Source of the DNA: CAZXVW01 sp964644025
Lineage (GTDB): Bacteria > Acidobacteriota > Terriglobia > Bryobacterales > Bryobacteraceae
Reading direction: 5' to 3'
Assembly: GCA_964644025.1 (NCBI GenBank)
Contig: CAZXVW010000079.1
Location: forward strand, 1-17,522
Length of the DNA: 17,522 nucleotides
The translations under genes and the position numbers were made by a program. The first letter of the stretch is position 1; the number at the start of each line of letters is the position of its first letter. The notes below the pieces were generated by a model. The model saw only the letters and a list, made by a program, of their open reading frames with translations. It did not search any database and was not told the origin of the DNA. Positions 7,262 through 14,035 of the stretch are shown here, in pieces.

Positions 7262-8662
7262 CTAGAACACGCTGCGGCGACCGCGCATGCGGGTCGCCCG
7301 CGACGTAAATCCCTCGTAATGGCGCATGATCAACTGCGCCTCAATCTGGTTGACGAAGTCCATCGCCACGCCCACCACGATGAGCAGCGAGGTTCCGCCG
7401 AAGTAGAAATTCACTCCCAGCCCGTCCAGCAGCCACCGGGGAAAATTGTTGTCGATGAAGGTGCCCACCGCGGGCAGCGTCTGCAGCTTGATGCCGGAAA
7501 TCATAATCTCCGGAAGAATCGACAGCACCGACAGGTACAGACCGCCCACCATCGTGATCCGAGTCAGAATCCGGTTCATGTAGTCGGCCGTGTTCTTGCC
7601 CGGACGAATCCCCGGTATGAAGCCGCCGTACTTGCGCATGTTGTCCGCGGCTTCGCTGGGATTGAAGATGATCGACACATAGAAGAAGCAGAAGAAAATG
7701 ATGCCGATCACGTAAATCAGGTAATAGAGCGGCTGCCCGTGGCTGATCGAATTCAGCATGCCCATCAGCCAGGGATTGTCCTTCACCCACACGATCTGCC
7801 GCGCCGTCTGCGGAAACGCCAGCAGCGAAGAGGCGAAGATGATCGGAATCACGCCGCCCGCGTTGACCTTCAGGGGCAGGTGCGTCTGCTGGCCGCCCAT
7901 CAGCCGCCGTCCGACCACCCGCTTGGCGTACTGCACCGGAATGCGGCGCTCGCCGCGCTCCACCAGCACGATGAACGCCACCACGGCCAGCATCAGGATC
8001 AAAATGATGATCACCTGGAAAACATTCCACTGCCGCGTCAGAAATGTGTTCGTATAAAACTCGGCGACCGCCGAAGGCAGCCCGATCACGATGCCGGCGA
8101 AAATGATCAGCGACATCCCGTTGCCAATGCCGCGATCGGTGATCTGCTCGCCCAGCCACATGATAAACGCCGTACCGGTGGTCAGCGTCAGCACCGTCAT
8201 CAGGATGAACCCGATGCCCGGGTTCGTCACGAAGCCGCCCTGCGAGCTCTGCAGCGCGGTGGCGATGCCCAGCGACTGCATCAGCGCCAGCCCGATGGTG
8301 AGGTACCGCGTCCACTGGGTGATCTTGCGCCGGCCCAGCTCTCCCTCTTTTTGCAACTTTTCCAGGGTGGGGATCACCACGGTGAGCAATTGCAGGATGA
8401 TGGAGGCGGTGATGTACGGCATGATGCCGAGCGCAAAGATGGTCATCCGGCGAAACATACCGCCGGAAAACAGGTCGATGAAACCGAACAAGGTCCCCTG
8501 GTTCTGCGTGAAGAATTGCTCCAGCTTGTTGGCGTCGATACCCGGGGTGGGAATGTGCCCGCCCAGGCGGTAAATGGCGAGCATGGCGAGAGTGAACAGG
8601 ACCCGGTTCCGGAGGTCCGGAATCCGGAACATGTTCGCCACCGCTTCGAAGAACTTGTTCAT
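7262..8662 (-). CDS. secY: Preprotein translocase subunit SecY
   Basis: Pore-forming subunit of the SecYEG channel for protein export and membrane insertion. The 466 residues contain the expected ten hydrophobic helices. Landmarks: the cytoplasmic N-terminus and first helix (about 18-35); the HIPTPGID plug-side segment; the cytoplasmic loop RGERRIPVQYAKR (about 236-248) that binds SecA and ribosomes; IFNPSEAADNMRKYGGFIPGIRPG (about 332-355), the second binding loop; and the basic C-terminal tail. It is somewhat longer than E. coli SecY (443) because of the loop between about residues 286 and 310. It lies 45 bases after rplO. A perfect 10-base palindrome directly abuts its ATG. Confidence 0.98.
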   Translation of the reverse strand: MNKFFEAVANMFRIPDLRNRVLFTLAMLAIYRLGGHIPTPGIDANKLEQFFTQNQGTLFGFIDLFSGGMFRRMTIFALGIMPYITASIILQLLTVVIPTLEKLQKEGELGRRKITQWTRYLTIGLALMQSLGIATALQSSQGGFVTNPGIGFILMTVLTLTTGTAFIMWLGEQITDRGIGNGMSLIIFAGIVIGLPSAVAEFYTNTFLTRQWNVFQVIIILILMLAVVAFIVLVERGERRIPVQYAKRVVGRRLMGGQQTHLPLKVNAGGVIPIIFASSLLAFPQTARQIVWVKDNPWLMGMLNSISHGQPLYYLIYVIGIIFFCFFYVSIIFNPSEAADNMRKYGGFIPGIRPGKNTADYMNRILTRITMVGGLYLSVLSILPEIMISGIKLQTLPAVGTFIDNNFPRWLLDGLGVNFYFGGTSLLIVVGVAMDFVNQIEAQLIMRHYEGFTSRATRMRGRRSVF

Positions 8663-8707
8663 AGAGCGCTCTCTTGTCTGGCCGGACGCGTCGGCGCCCG
8701 CCGTGTT

Positions 8708-9151
8708 CTACCCCCCGATCCGCTCCGCAACGCCGCCGGCCGCCTTGATCTTCTCCTCGGCCGCGGCGGAGAACAGATGCGCCTTGACGGTGATCTTCCG
8801 CGTCAGCTCCCCGTTTCCAAGCACCTTGAGGCCGTCTCGGAGTTTCCGGATCACACCGAGCTCCTGCAACCGGCCGGGGTCAAAAACATCACCTTCAAGT
8901 TTCTCCAGCCGGCCGACGTTGACAATGGCGTATTCTTTGCGAAAAATGTTGGTGAATCCGCGCTTGGGCAAGCGGCGGTGCAAGGGCATCTGGCCGCCCT
9001 CAAAACCGCGCATCCGCTTGTATCCGGAGATCGACCGTTGTCCCTTGTGACCGCGTCCGGACGTCTTTCCCCGGCCGGAGCCCATGCCGCGGCCGACACG
9101 CCGCTTGGCGTGCTTCTGCCCCGCCGGTGCTTTGAGTTGGCTCAGATTCAT
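8708..9151 (-). CDS. rplO: 50S ribosomal protein L15
   Basis: Late-assembling large-subunit protein. The 147 residues include the glycine- and basic-rich N-terminal extension that threads into rRNA (GRGMGSGRGKTSGRGHKGQ, about 20-38) and the globular C-terminal domain with LKVLGNGELTRKITVKAHLF. Length is normal. AAGGA stands upstream of the ATG, and the gene lies between rpmD and secY as expected. Confidence 0.98.
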   Translation of the reverse strand: MNLSQLKAPAGQKHAKRRVGRGMGSGRGKTSGRGHKGQRSISGYKRMRGFEGGQMPLHRRLPKRGFTNIFRKEYAIVNVGRLEKLEGDVFDPGRLQELGVIRKLRDGLKVLGNGELTRKITVKAHLFSAAAEEKIKAAGGVAERIGG

Positions 9152-9212
9152 TGGACTCGCTTCCTTAGTTTCGTTGCTTCCACCACCCGGCCCGGGTCGC
9201 CGCCCGCGCCCT

Positions 9213-9395
9213 CTAATCCACGATTGCCAGCAGGTGAGGCACCTTAGCCACCATGCCGCGGAACGCCGGCCCGTCGGGACGCTCCACCACCTGGTTCAAT
9301 TTCTTGAGTCCGAGAGACCGGACAATCTGCTTGTGCTTCCGCGGCGCGCAGATCGGGCTGCGCACCAGTTTGATCTTGATCCTGCCTTCGGCCAT
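9213..9395 (-). CDS. rpmD: 50S ribosomal protein L30
   Basis: Small large-subunit protein of the short bacterial type. The 60 residues show the family pattern: KIKLVRSPICAPRKHKQIVRSL near the start with LGLKKLNQVVERPD following, and the hydrophobic end VPHLLAIVD. AGGAG lies 9 bases before the ATG. It is 31 bases after rpsE. Confidence 0.97.
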   Translation of the reverse strand: MAEGRIKIKLVRSPICAPRKHKQIVRSLGLKKLNQVVERPDGPAFRGMVAKVPHLLAIVD

Positions 9396-9426
9396 GCCTG
9401 CTCTCCTGGCTTTTCCTCTTCCGCTC

Positions 9427-9945
9427 CTAGCCGACCTTCTCCGCCGGGACGCCGCGCAACCGGGCGATCTCGTCCCGGTCCCGAAGCTGCTCCAGCGCGT
9501 TCATGGTGGCCTTGACCACATTGTGCGGGTTGTTCGTCCCGATGCACTTGGTGAGCACGTTCGGGATACCGACCGCTTCGATCACCGCCCGCACCGGACC
9601 GCCGGCAATCACACCGGTGCCTTCCGGCGCCGGCTTCAACAGCACCAACCCGCTGCCGTAACGGCCGAGAACCTGGTGCTTGATGGTGGTGTCCAGCACG
9701 TGGACCTTGCGGAGGTTCTTCTTGGCGGCCTCGATGCCCTTCTTGATCGCCGAGGGAACTTCCTTGGCCTTGCCGTTGGCATAGCCCACCACGTGCGCCT
9801 CGGGATCGCCAACCACCACCAGCGCCGAGAAGCTCAGGTTCTTGCCGCCCTTGACCACCTTGGTCACGCGGTTGATGGAAACCACTTGCTCTTTCAGGTT
9901 CAACGTCTGCGGATCGATCCGCTCGAACATGGATGCCTCAGTCAT
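9427..9945 (-). CDS. rpsE: 30S ribosomal protein S5
   Basis: Small-subunit protein at the mRNA entry tunnel, important for decoding accuracy and helicase activity. The 172 residues hold the double-stranded-RNA-binding-like N-domain (about 16-80: VSINRVTKVVKGGKNLSFSA, then GYANGKAKEVPSAIKKGIE) and the C-domain with GTGVIAGGPVRAVIEAVGI. The ATG at 9945 lies 4 bases after the rplR stop but has no Shine-Dalgarno sequence; the in-frame ATG at 9930 (Met6) has GAGG 5 bases before it and may be the true start, giving 167 residues. Confidence 0.96.
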   Translation of the reverse strand: MTEASMFERIDPQTLNLKEQVVSINRVTKVVKGGKNLSFSALVVVGDPEAHVVGYANGKAKEVPSAIKKGIEAAKKNLRKVHVLDTTIKHQVLGRYGSGLVLLKPAPEGTGVIAGGPVRAVIEAVGIPNVLTKCIGTNNPHNVVKATMNALEQLRDRDEIARLRGVPAEKVG

Positions 9946-9949
9946 TCGG

Positions 9950-10312
9950 CTAAAACTCCAACCCCGCCTCGCGGGCCGCTTCGGCCAGCGCCTTCACCCG
10001 GCCGTGATACTGGTAGCCCCCGCGGTCGAAGACCACCTGCTCGATTCCCTTCTCCTTCGACCGCTCCGCAATGAGACGGCCGACCTGACGGGCCGCGGCC
10101 ACGTTGCCACCATGGCCGATGCCGGCGCTCTTCTCCGCCGTCGACGCCGCGGCCAGCGTCCGGCCGCGCTCGTCGTCGATCACCTGGGCGTAAATGTGCC
10201 GGAGACTCCGGAATACCGACAGGCGGGGCCGCGCGGCCGTGCCCTGGAGCTTCCGCCGAATGCGCCGGTGAATGCGCTGGCGATGATAGTTTCTCGACTG
10301 TTTCCGAATCAT
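9950..10312 (-). CDS. rplR: 50S ribosomal protein L18
   Basis: 5S rRNA-binding protein of the central protuberance, acting with L5. The 120 residues are typical: a strongly basic N-terminus (RQRIHRRIRRKLQGTAARPR), then LSVFRSLRHIYAQVIDDERG, and the C-terminal VVFDRGGYQYHGRVKALAEAAREAGL. The start lies only 2 bases after the rplF stop, so its translation is probably coupled to rplF. Confidence 0.98.
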   Translation of the reverse strand: MIRKQSRNYHRQRIHRRIRRKLQGTAARPRLSVFRSLRHIYAQVIDDERGRTLAAASTAEKSAGIGHGGNVAAARQVGRLIAERSKEKGIEQVVFDRGGYQYHGRVKALAEAAREAGLEF

Positions 10313-10314
10313 GG

Positions 10315-10857
10315 CTACTTCGCGCCGCCTCCCGCGCCGGCCTTGCCGACCTTCTTGCGCAACCTCTCACCGGTGTAATGGATTCCCTTGTGTTTGTAAG
10401 GCTCCGGTGGCCGCAGGGCGCGGATGTTCGCCGCCACCTGGCCCACCAGTTGCCGGTCGTAGCCGCTCACCACCAGGTGCGTTTGCTTGTCCACCCGCAG
10501 CTCCACGCCCTCCGGCAACAGGTACTCGATCGGATGCGAGTAGCCCAGATGAAACGTGGCGATCCGTCCCTTCACCTCGGCCCGGTAGCCAATACCCACG
10601 ATGTCCAGCTCCTTGCTCCAACCCTGGGAGACCCCCTGCACCGCGTTGGCGGCGAGGGCCCGCGTCAGCCCGTGCAGCGGCGCCAGCTTCTCACTGGCCC
10701 GCTCCAGGTGCAATTCGCCGTTGTCCTGTTTGACGGTGATCCCTTGCGGAATCGGCACCCGGAGCTTTCCCTTCGGTCCCTCGACCTCCAGCGTCTCCCC
10801 CAGGATGACCTTGACACCCTGGGGCACCGGAATCGGCTTTCTTCCAACTCTCGACAT
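10315..10857 (-). CDS. rplF: 50S ribosomal protein L6
   Basis: Large-subunit protein near the factor-binding site (sarcin-ricin loop). The 180 residues consist of the expected tandem of two similar alpha/beta domains: the first starts MSRVGRKPIPVPQGV, and the second contains IVGIGYRAEVKG and ends with the family signature PEPYKHKGIHYTGERLRKKVGKAG. The short GAGGGAK-type tail is unremarkable. The ATG at 10857 lies 33 bases after the rpsH stop. Confidence 0.98.
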   Translation of the reverse strand: MSRVGRKPIPVPQGVKVILGETLEVEGPKGKLRVPIPQGITVKQDNGELHLERASEKLAPLHGLTRALAANAVQGVSQGWSKELDIVGIGYRAEVKGRIATFHLGYSHPIEYLLPEGVELRVDKQTHLVVSGYDRQLVGQVAANIRALRPPEPYKHKGIHYTGERLRKKVGKAGAGGGAK

Positions 10858-10890
10858 GACTTACTCCACTTCGCCCGGAACGGCCGCTGC

Positions 10891-11286
10891 TTACCAGAGC
10901 TGGCAGAGAACTTCTCCGCCAACGCCGGCGCGGCGGGCCTCCCTGCCGGTCATCACGCCCTTCGGCGTCGTCAAAATGTTGATTCCCAGACCGCCCAGCA
11001 CCCTGGGCACCTCACGGCTGCCCACGTACACCCGGCAGCCGGGGCGCGAGACGCGCTCGATGCGCGAGATGACCGGCACGTTACCCGGCGTATATTTCAG
11101 GTAAATCCGAATCAGCTTCTTCGAGCCCTCGTCAGCGGGCTTGTAGTTGAGAATGTAGCCTTCATCCTTGAGAATGCGTGCGATCTCCTCCTTCAGCCGC
11201 GACGCCGGCACATCCACCTTCGGGTGCCGCGCCGCCAGCGCGTTGCGGATTCGCGTCAGCATGTCGGCGATGGGATCCGTGATCAT
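10891..11286 (-). CDS. rpsH: 30S ribosomal protein S8
   Basis: Primary 16S rRNA-binding protein of the central domain; in E. coli it is also the repressor of the spc operon, acting on mRNA near rplE. The 131 residues begin with the conserved MITDPIADMLTRIRNA and end with GVMTGREARRAGVGGEVLCQLW, the RNA-contacting C-domain. GAGGAAAT precedes the ATG. Whether it binds the spaced, structured region around rplE here cannot be judged by eye. Confidence 0.98.
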   Translation of the reverse strand: MITDPIADMLTRIRNALAARHPKVDVPASRLKEEIARILKDEGYILNYKPADEGSKKLIRIYLKYTPGNVPVISRIERVSRPGCRVYVGSREVPRVLGGLGINILTTPKGVMTGREARRAGVGGEVLCQLW

Positions 11287-11321
11287 ATTTCCTCAACCTC
11301 TCCGCGTTTTCGGCGCTGCCT

Positions 11322-11507
11322 CTACCAGCTCGCCTTGATCACTCCGGGAATCTCGCCCGCCAGAGCGAGCTCGCGGAAACAGATCCGGCACAAGTTGAAT
11401 TTGCGGATGTAGCCCCGGGGTCGCCCGCACCGGAAACACCGGTTGCGATGGCGGACCCTGAATTTCGGCTTCTTGCGATCTTTTGCGATCTTGGCGGTAG
11501 TTGCCAT
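11322..11507 (-). CDS. rpsN: 30S ribosomal protein S14, zinc-binding short form
   Basis: Small-subunit head protein. The 61 residues are the short, zinc-binding type (often called S14Z), with Cys24-x2-Cys27 and Cys40-x2-Cys43 as metal ligands and the conserved GYIRKFNLCRICFRELA, ending PGVIKASW. The basic N-terminus is normal. AGAAGGA directly abuts the ATG, giving unusually short spacing for the Shine-Dalgarno. It lies 81 bases after rplE and 35 bases before rpsH. Confidence 0.97.
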   Translation of the reverse strand: MATTAKIAKDRKKPKFRVRHRNRCFRCGRPRGYIRKFNLCRICFRELALAGEIPGVIKASW

Positions 11508-11534
11508 TCCTTCTAATACCCTTTCGTGCTCCGT

Positions 11535-11578
11535 AAAAACCCTTGGCCGCCGCGCCCGCAGGCACGGCCCGGCCCAAG
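11535..11578 (-). promoter_or_regulatory. Possible attenuator-like hairpin between rplE and rpsN
   Basis: On the minus strand an imperfect stem (CTTGG, one bulged G, CCG at 11578-11570 with CGGCCAAG at 11549-11542) is followed after two bases by five Ts (11539-11535). The loop is about 20 bases and GC-rich. GCCCGC (11583-11578) can instead pair with GCGGGC (11559-11554) inside that loop, a competing fold. Nothing shows that either forms. Confidence 0.25.
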
Positions 11579-11588
11579 CGGGCGCTTC

Positions 11589-12131
11589 CTACTTCGCGAA
11601 CGGCATGCCGAGGTGCTGGAGCAGCGCCAAACCTTCGGCATCCGTGTTTGCCGTGGTGGTGATGGAGACGTTCATCCCCTTGATCTTGTCCACCTTGTTG
11701 TAGTCGATCTCCGGAAAGATCAACTGGTCCCTGATGCCCAGCGTGTAGTTGCCGCGCCCGTCAAACGATTTGGTGGAAACCCCGCGGAAGTCGCGCACCC
11801 GCGGCAGCGCCACGTTCACCAGCCGATCCAGGAACTCGTACATCCGCTGCCCGCGCAAGGTCACCGCGCAGCCGATGGACATTCCTTCCCGGAGCTTGAA
11901 CGCCGATACCGACTTGCGCGCCTTGGTGACCACCGGCCGCTGGCCGGTGATCTGCGCCAGCTCCTTGACCGCGCTGTCCATGATCTTGGGGTTCTGGGTG
12001 GCCTCGCCGAGCCCCATGTTCACCGTGATCTTCACCAGCTTCGGAACAGCCATCACGTTCTTGTAGCCGAACTGTTTCCGCAGTGCCGGGATCACCGTCT
12101 TCTGATATTGCTCTCTCAACCGTGCGCTCAT
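11589..12131 (-). CDS. rplE: 50S ribosomal protein L5
   Basis: 5S rRNA-binding protein of the central protuberance that contacts P-site tRNA. The 180 residues are standard: LREQYQKTVIPALRKQFGY at the start, VPKLVKITVNMGLGEA, the GQRPVVTKARKSVSAFKLREG segment and the ending EGLALLQHLGMPF. The ATG at 12131 was chosen for its fit to the family N-terminus; its Shine-Dalgarno is poor, while a strong GGAGG-type sequence sits about 40-50 bases upstream. It follows rplX by 70 bases. Confidence 0.98.
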   Translation of the reverse strand: MSARLREQYQKTVIPALRKQFGYKNVMAVPKLVKITVNMGLGEATQNPKIMDSAVKELAQITGQRPVVTKARKSVSAFKLREGMSIGCAVTLRGQRMYEFLDRLVNVALPRVRDFRGVSTKSFDGRGNYTLGIRDQLIFPEIDYNKVDKIKGMNVSITTTANTDAEGLALLQHLGMPFAK

Positions 12132-12201
12132 GGCAACCAGGCAGCGGCTCTCCGGCGGCGCCCGGCTTCATCCGGCCGCCTGCCTCCTGCCGCCGACCTC
12201 C

Positions 12202-12582
12202 TTACGATCCTTTCTTCTCCAGCGGCTCGCCGGTCGTCTTGGCAATGCGAACCCGCCGGCTCTTGCCGCCGACCGTCTCCACGCGGTAGCTAACCCGCGT
12301 CGGCTTCCCGTCCGAGGCGATCAGCATCAGGTTCGAAATATGAATCGGGCTCTCGCGTTCCGCGATGCCGCCCTTGATCTGCTTGGCCGGATTCGGCTGG
12401 GTGTGGCGCTTGACCAGGTTGATACCCTCGACCAGCGCCCGGCCCCGGACGCGGTCCACATCCAGCACCCGCCCCGTCTTGCCCTTGTCGCGGCCGGCAT
12501 TGACCATCACCAGGTCGTCTTTCCGCACGTGCACGCGGCGCCGCAAGGCATCCGCTTTCCGCTTTGCGTTGTGGCGGCCCAT
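12202..12582 (-). CDS. rplX: 50S ribosomal protein L24
   Basis: Assembly-initiating large-subunit protein near the exit tunnel. The product has 126 residues against about 105 in the family. The KOW-type core VRKDDLVMVNAGRDKGKTG sits at about 19-37, preceded by an extra basic stretch (MGRHNAKRKADALRRR), and the C-terminus is also lengthened (VRIAKTTGEPLEKKGS). GGAGGTGA at 12594-12587 puts the GGAGG core 7 bases from the ATG at 12582, which favours this start over the TTG one codon upstream. The start overlaps the rplN stop as TGATG, so the two are coupled. Confidence 0.96.
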   Translation of the reverse strand: MGRHNAKRKADALRRRVHVRKDDLVMVNAGRDKGKTGRVLDVDRVRGRALVEGINLVKRHTQPNPAKQIKGGIAERESPIHISNLMLIASDGKPTRVSYRVETVGGKSRRVRIAKTTGEPLEKKGS

Positions 12583-12950
12583 CAAATCACCTCCGGAGCA
12601 AGCGAAACAATCCTCATGAATCTCTTTTCCCGCAACTCCCGGGCTACGGGGCCGAAGACGCGCGTGCCGATCGGCTCGCCGTCATTGTTGACCAGAACCG
12701 CGGCATTGGAATCGAACCGAATGTAGGTCCCGTCCTTGCGGCGGGTCTCCTTCCGGAGGCGAACGATCACGCAGCGCACCACCTTTCCTTTCTTGATCTG
12801 GGAGTCCGGCGCCGCTTCCTTCACGCTGGCGGTAACGATATCGCCGAGCCCGGCCCGCCGGCCGACGTCGCCGCCCTTGGGCAAAATGCACTGCAGCTTC
12901 CGCGCGCCGCTGTTATCGGCCACCTGCAGCTTGGTTCGCATTCCGATCAT
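12582..12950 (-). CDS. rplN: 50S ribosomal protein L14
   Basis: Large-subunit protein at the intersubunit face (bridge B8, next to L19). The 122 residues are the normal length, from MIGMRTKLQVADNSGARKLQ through KGKVVRCVIVRLRKETRRKDG and FDSNAAVLVNNDGEPIGTRVFGPV to VSLAPEVI. It opens the spc segment after a 106-base gap and has two purine-rich sequences (AGGAGG and AAGGAGA) before its ATG. The first ATG is used because L14 proteins begin MIQM or a similar sequence. Confidence 0.98.
   Translation of the reverse strand: MIGMRTKLQVADNSGARKLQCILPKGGDVGRRAGLGDIVTASVKEAAPDSQIKKGKVVRCVIVRLRKETRRKDGTYIRFDSNAAVLVNNDGEPIGTRVFGPVARELREKRFMRIVSLAPEVI
12587..12594 (-). promoter_or_regulatory. Ribosome-binding site fixing the rplX start
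   Basis: GGAGGTGA on the minus strand, lying inside the last codons of rplN. Its GGAGG core is 7 bases from the ATG at 12582 and only 4 from the TTG at 12585, which is why the ATG was chosen. Confidence 0.8.
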
Positions 12951-13002
12951 GACGGTCTCCTTGTCCTCCTAAACCAAATCTTCCGCCGGGCCGTTTCCCG
13001 TC

Positions 13003-13026
13003 TCCGGTCCGCCTCGTCGGACCGGA
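13003..13026 (-). promoter_or_regulatory. Perfect hairpin in the rpsQ-rplN junction
   Basis: TCCGGTCCG (minus strand 13026-13018) and CGGACCGGA (13011-13003) form a perfect 9-bp stem with the loop ACGAGG. No T run follows on either strand, so it is not an intrinsic terminator. It sits between the S10 and spc segments, about 50 bases before rplN, and would be stable in mRNA. Confidence 0.5.
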
Positions 13027-13056
13027 CCGGGCGTCCGCGCCCGCCGCTCGTTTCAG

Positions 13057-13344
13057 CTATGGTTGCTTGCCCCCCACCTGGACGGCGCGCCGCACGATCT
13101 CCTCCAGCCGCCATCGCTTGCGGCGGCTGAGCGGCCGGGACTCCACCACCCGTACAATATCGCCGGGCCGGGCCGTGTTGTCCTCATCGTGCACGTGAAA
13201 CTTCTTCCGCCGCGTCACCACCCGCTTGTAAAGAGGATGTTGCACGCGCCGGGTCACCTGCACCACGATCGTCTTATCCATCTTGGCGGAAACCACCTGG
13301 CCCACCTTCCTGCTCTTGTTTCCCTTGCCTTTCGTGTCGGCCAT
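13057..13344 (-). CDS. rpsQ: 30S ribosomal protein S17
   Basis: Primary 16S rRNA-binding protein of the 5' domain, with an OB fold. The 95 residues contain GQVVSAKMDKTIVVQVTRRVQHPLYKRVV and the PGDIVRVVESRPLSRRKRWRL strand-and-loop. A short basic N-terminal leader (about 12 residues) and a slightly long C-terminus make it a little larger than the usual 80-90. It starts 3 bases after the rpmC stop and is the last gene of the S10 segment. Confidence 0.98.
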   Translation of the reverse strand: MADTKGKGNKSRKVGQVVSAKMDKTIVVQVTRRVQHPLYKRVVTRRKKFHVHDEDNTARPGDIVRVVESRPLSRRKRWRLEEIVRRAVQVGGKQP

Positions 13345-13347
13345 CGG

Positions 13348-13578
13348 CTAGTTCCCTTCTCCGGTCTCCTCGGCTTCTCCGCCCGCTTTGGCGAGCTCCC
13401 GTTCCCGCAGCACGGTGAGAATCCGCGCGCGGTCCTTCTTGAGCGCCCGGTACTTCTTCACTGCGTCGGTCTGTCCCATCCCGATCTGAAAGCGGAGGCG
13501 GAACAACTGCTCGCTCAGGCCGCGATGCTGCGCCTCCAGTTCCGCGTCGTCCAGTTCCCGAAGTTTTTCTGCTCTCAT
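13348..13578 (-). CDS. rpmC: 50S ribosomal protein L29
   Basis: Exit-tunnel protein that, with L23, forms a docking site for nascent-chain factors. The 76 residues are two long helices: LRELDDAELEAQHRGLSEQL, then LRFQIGMGQTDAVKKYRALKKDRARILTVLRE. A short acidic tail (GGEAEETGEGN) extends beyond the usual 62-70 residues. AAAGGGA precedes the ATG. It lies 27 bases after rplP. Confidence 0.97.
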   Translation of the reverse strand: MRAEKLRELDDAELEAQHRGLSEQLFRLRFQIGMGQTDAVKKYRALKKDRARILTVLRERELAKAGGEAEETGEGN

Positions 13579-13605
13579 CCGCGAATCCCTTTCCTGCGGT
13601 GCGTT

Positions 13606-14022
13606 CTAGTCGAACGGCCGGCGCGTGATCATCCGGCAGGGCACCGGCAGCTTCTGCGCCGCCAGGCGCATGGCCTCCCGCGCCACGGATTCTGAAACGC
13701 CTTCCATCTCAAAAACCACTTTGCCGGGCCGGACCACCGACACCCACTGCTCCGGCGAACCCTTGCCTTTCCCCATCCGCGTCTCGGCCGGCTTCTTGGT
13801 GATCGGCTTGTCCGGGAACAGCCGGATCCACACTTTCCCCCCGCGCTTGATGTAACGGGTCATAGCCACGCGGGCCGCCTCAATCTGCCGGTCGGTGATC
13901 CAGGCGCACCGGAGCACTTTCAGACCGTAGTCGCCGAAGGCCAGCGTGGAACCTCGCCACGCCTTCCCACCCATGGTTCCCCGGTGGACCTTCCTGTGCT
14001 TAACCTTCTTGGGCATTAACAT
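13606..14022 (-). CDS. rplP: 50S ribosomal protein L16
   Basis: Large-subunit protein at the A-site tRNA elbow and the 5S rRNA. The 138 residues start MLMPKKVKHRKVHRGTMGG, with WITDRQIEAARVAMTRYIKRGGKVWIRLFPDKPITKKPAE in the middle and GKGKGSPEQWV, all family landmarks; the end is MITRRPFD. The ATG at 14022 is set by AGGAG upstream and by the conserved N-terminus. The frame stays open far upstream through rpsC in another frame, but that extension is arginine- and proline-rich and is not part of the protein. Confidence 0.97.
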   Translation of the reverse strand: MLMPKKVKHRKVHRGTMGGKAWRGSTLAFGDYGLKVLRCAWITDRQIEAARVAMTRYIKRGGKVWIRLFPDKPITKKPAETRMGKGKGSPEQWVSVVRPGKVVFEMEGVSESVAREAMRLAAQKLPVPCRMITRRPFD

Positions 14023-14035
14023 GGCGCGCTCCTGC

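Noticed and set aside
6152..9247. Open frame of 1,031 codons on the plus strand across map, secY and rplO
   Set aside because: It is exactly antisense to well-recognised genes, its composition is His/Arg/Pro-rich and it resembles no family; long antisense frames are common in GC-rich DNA.
11761..12171. 136-codon frame starting just before rplE with a good upstream purine tract
   Set aside because: It is out of frame with L5 over nearly its whole length and its product is not recognisable.
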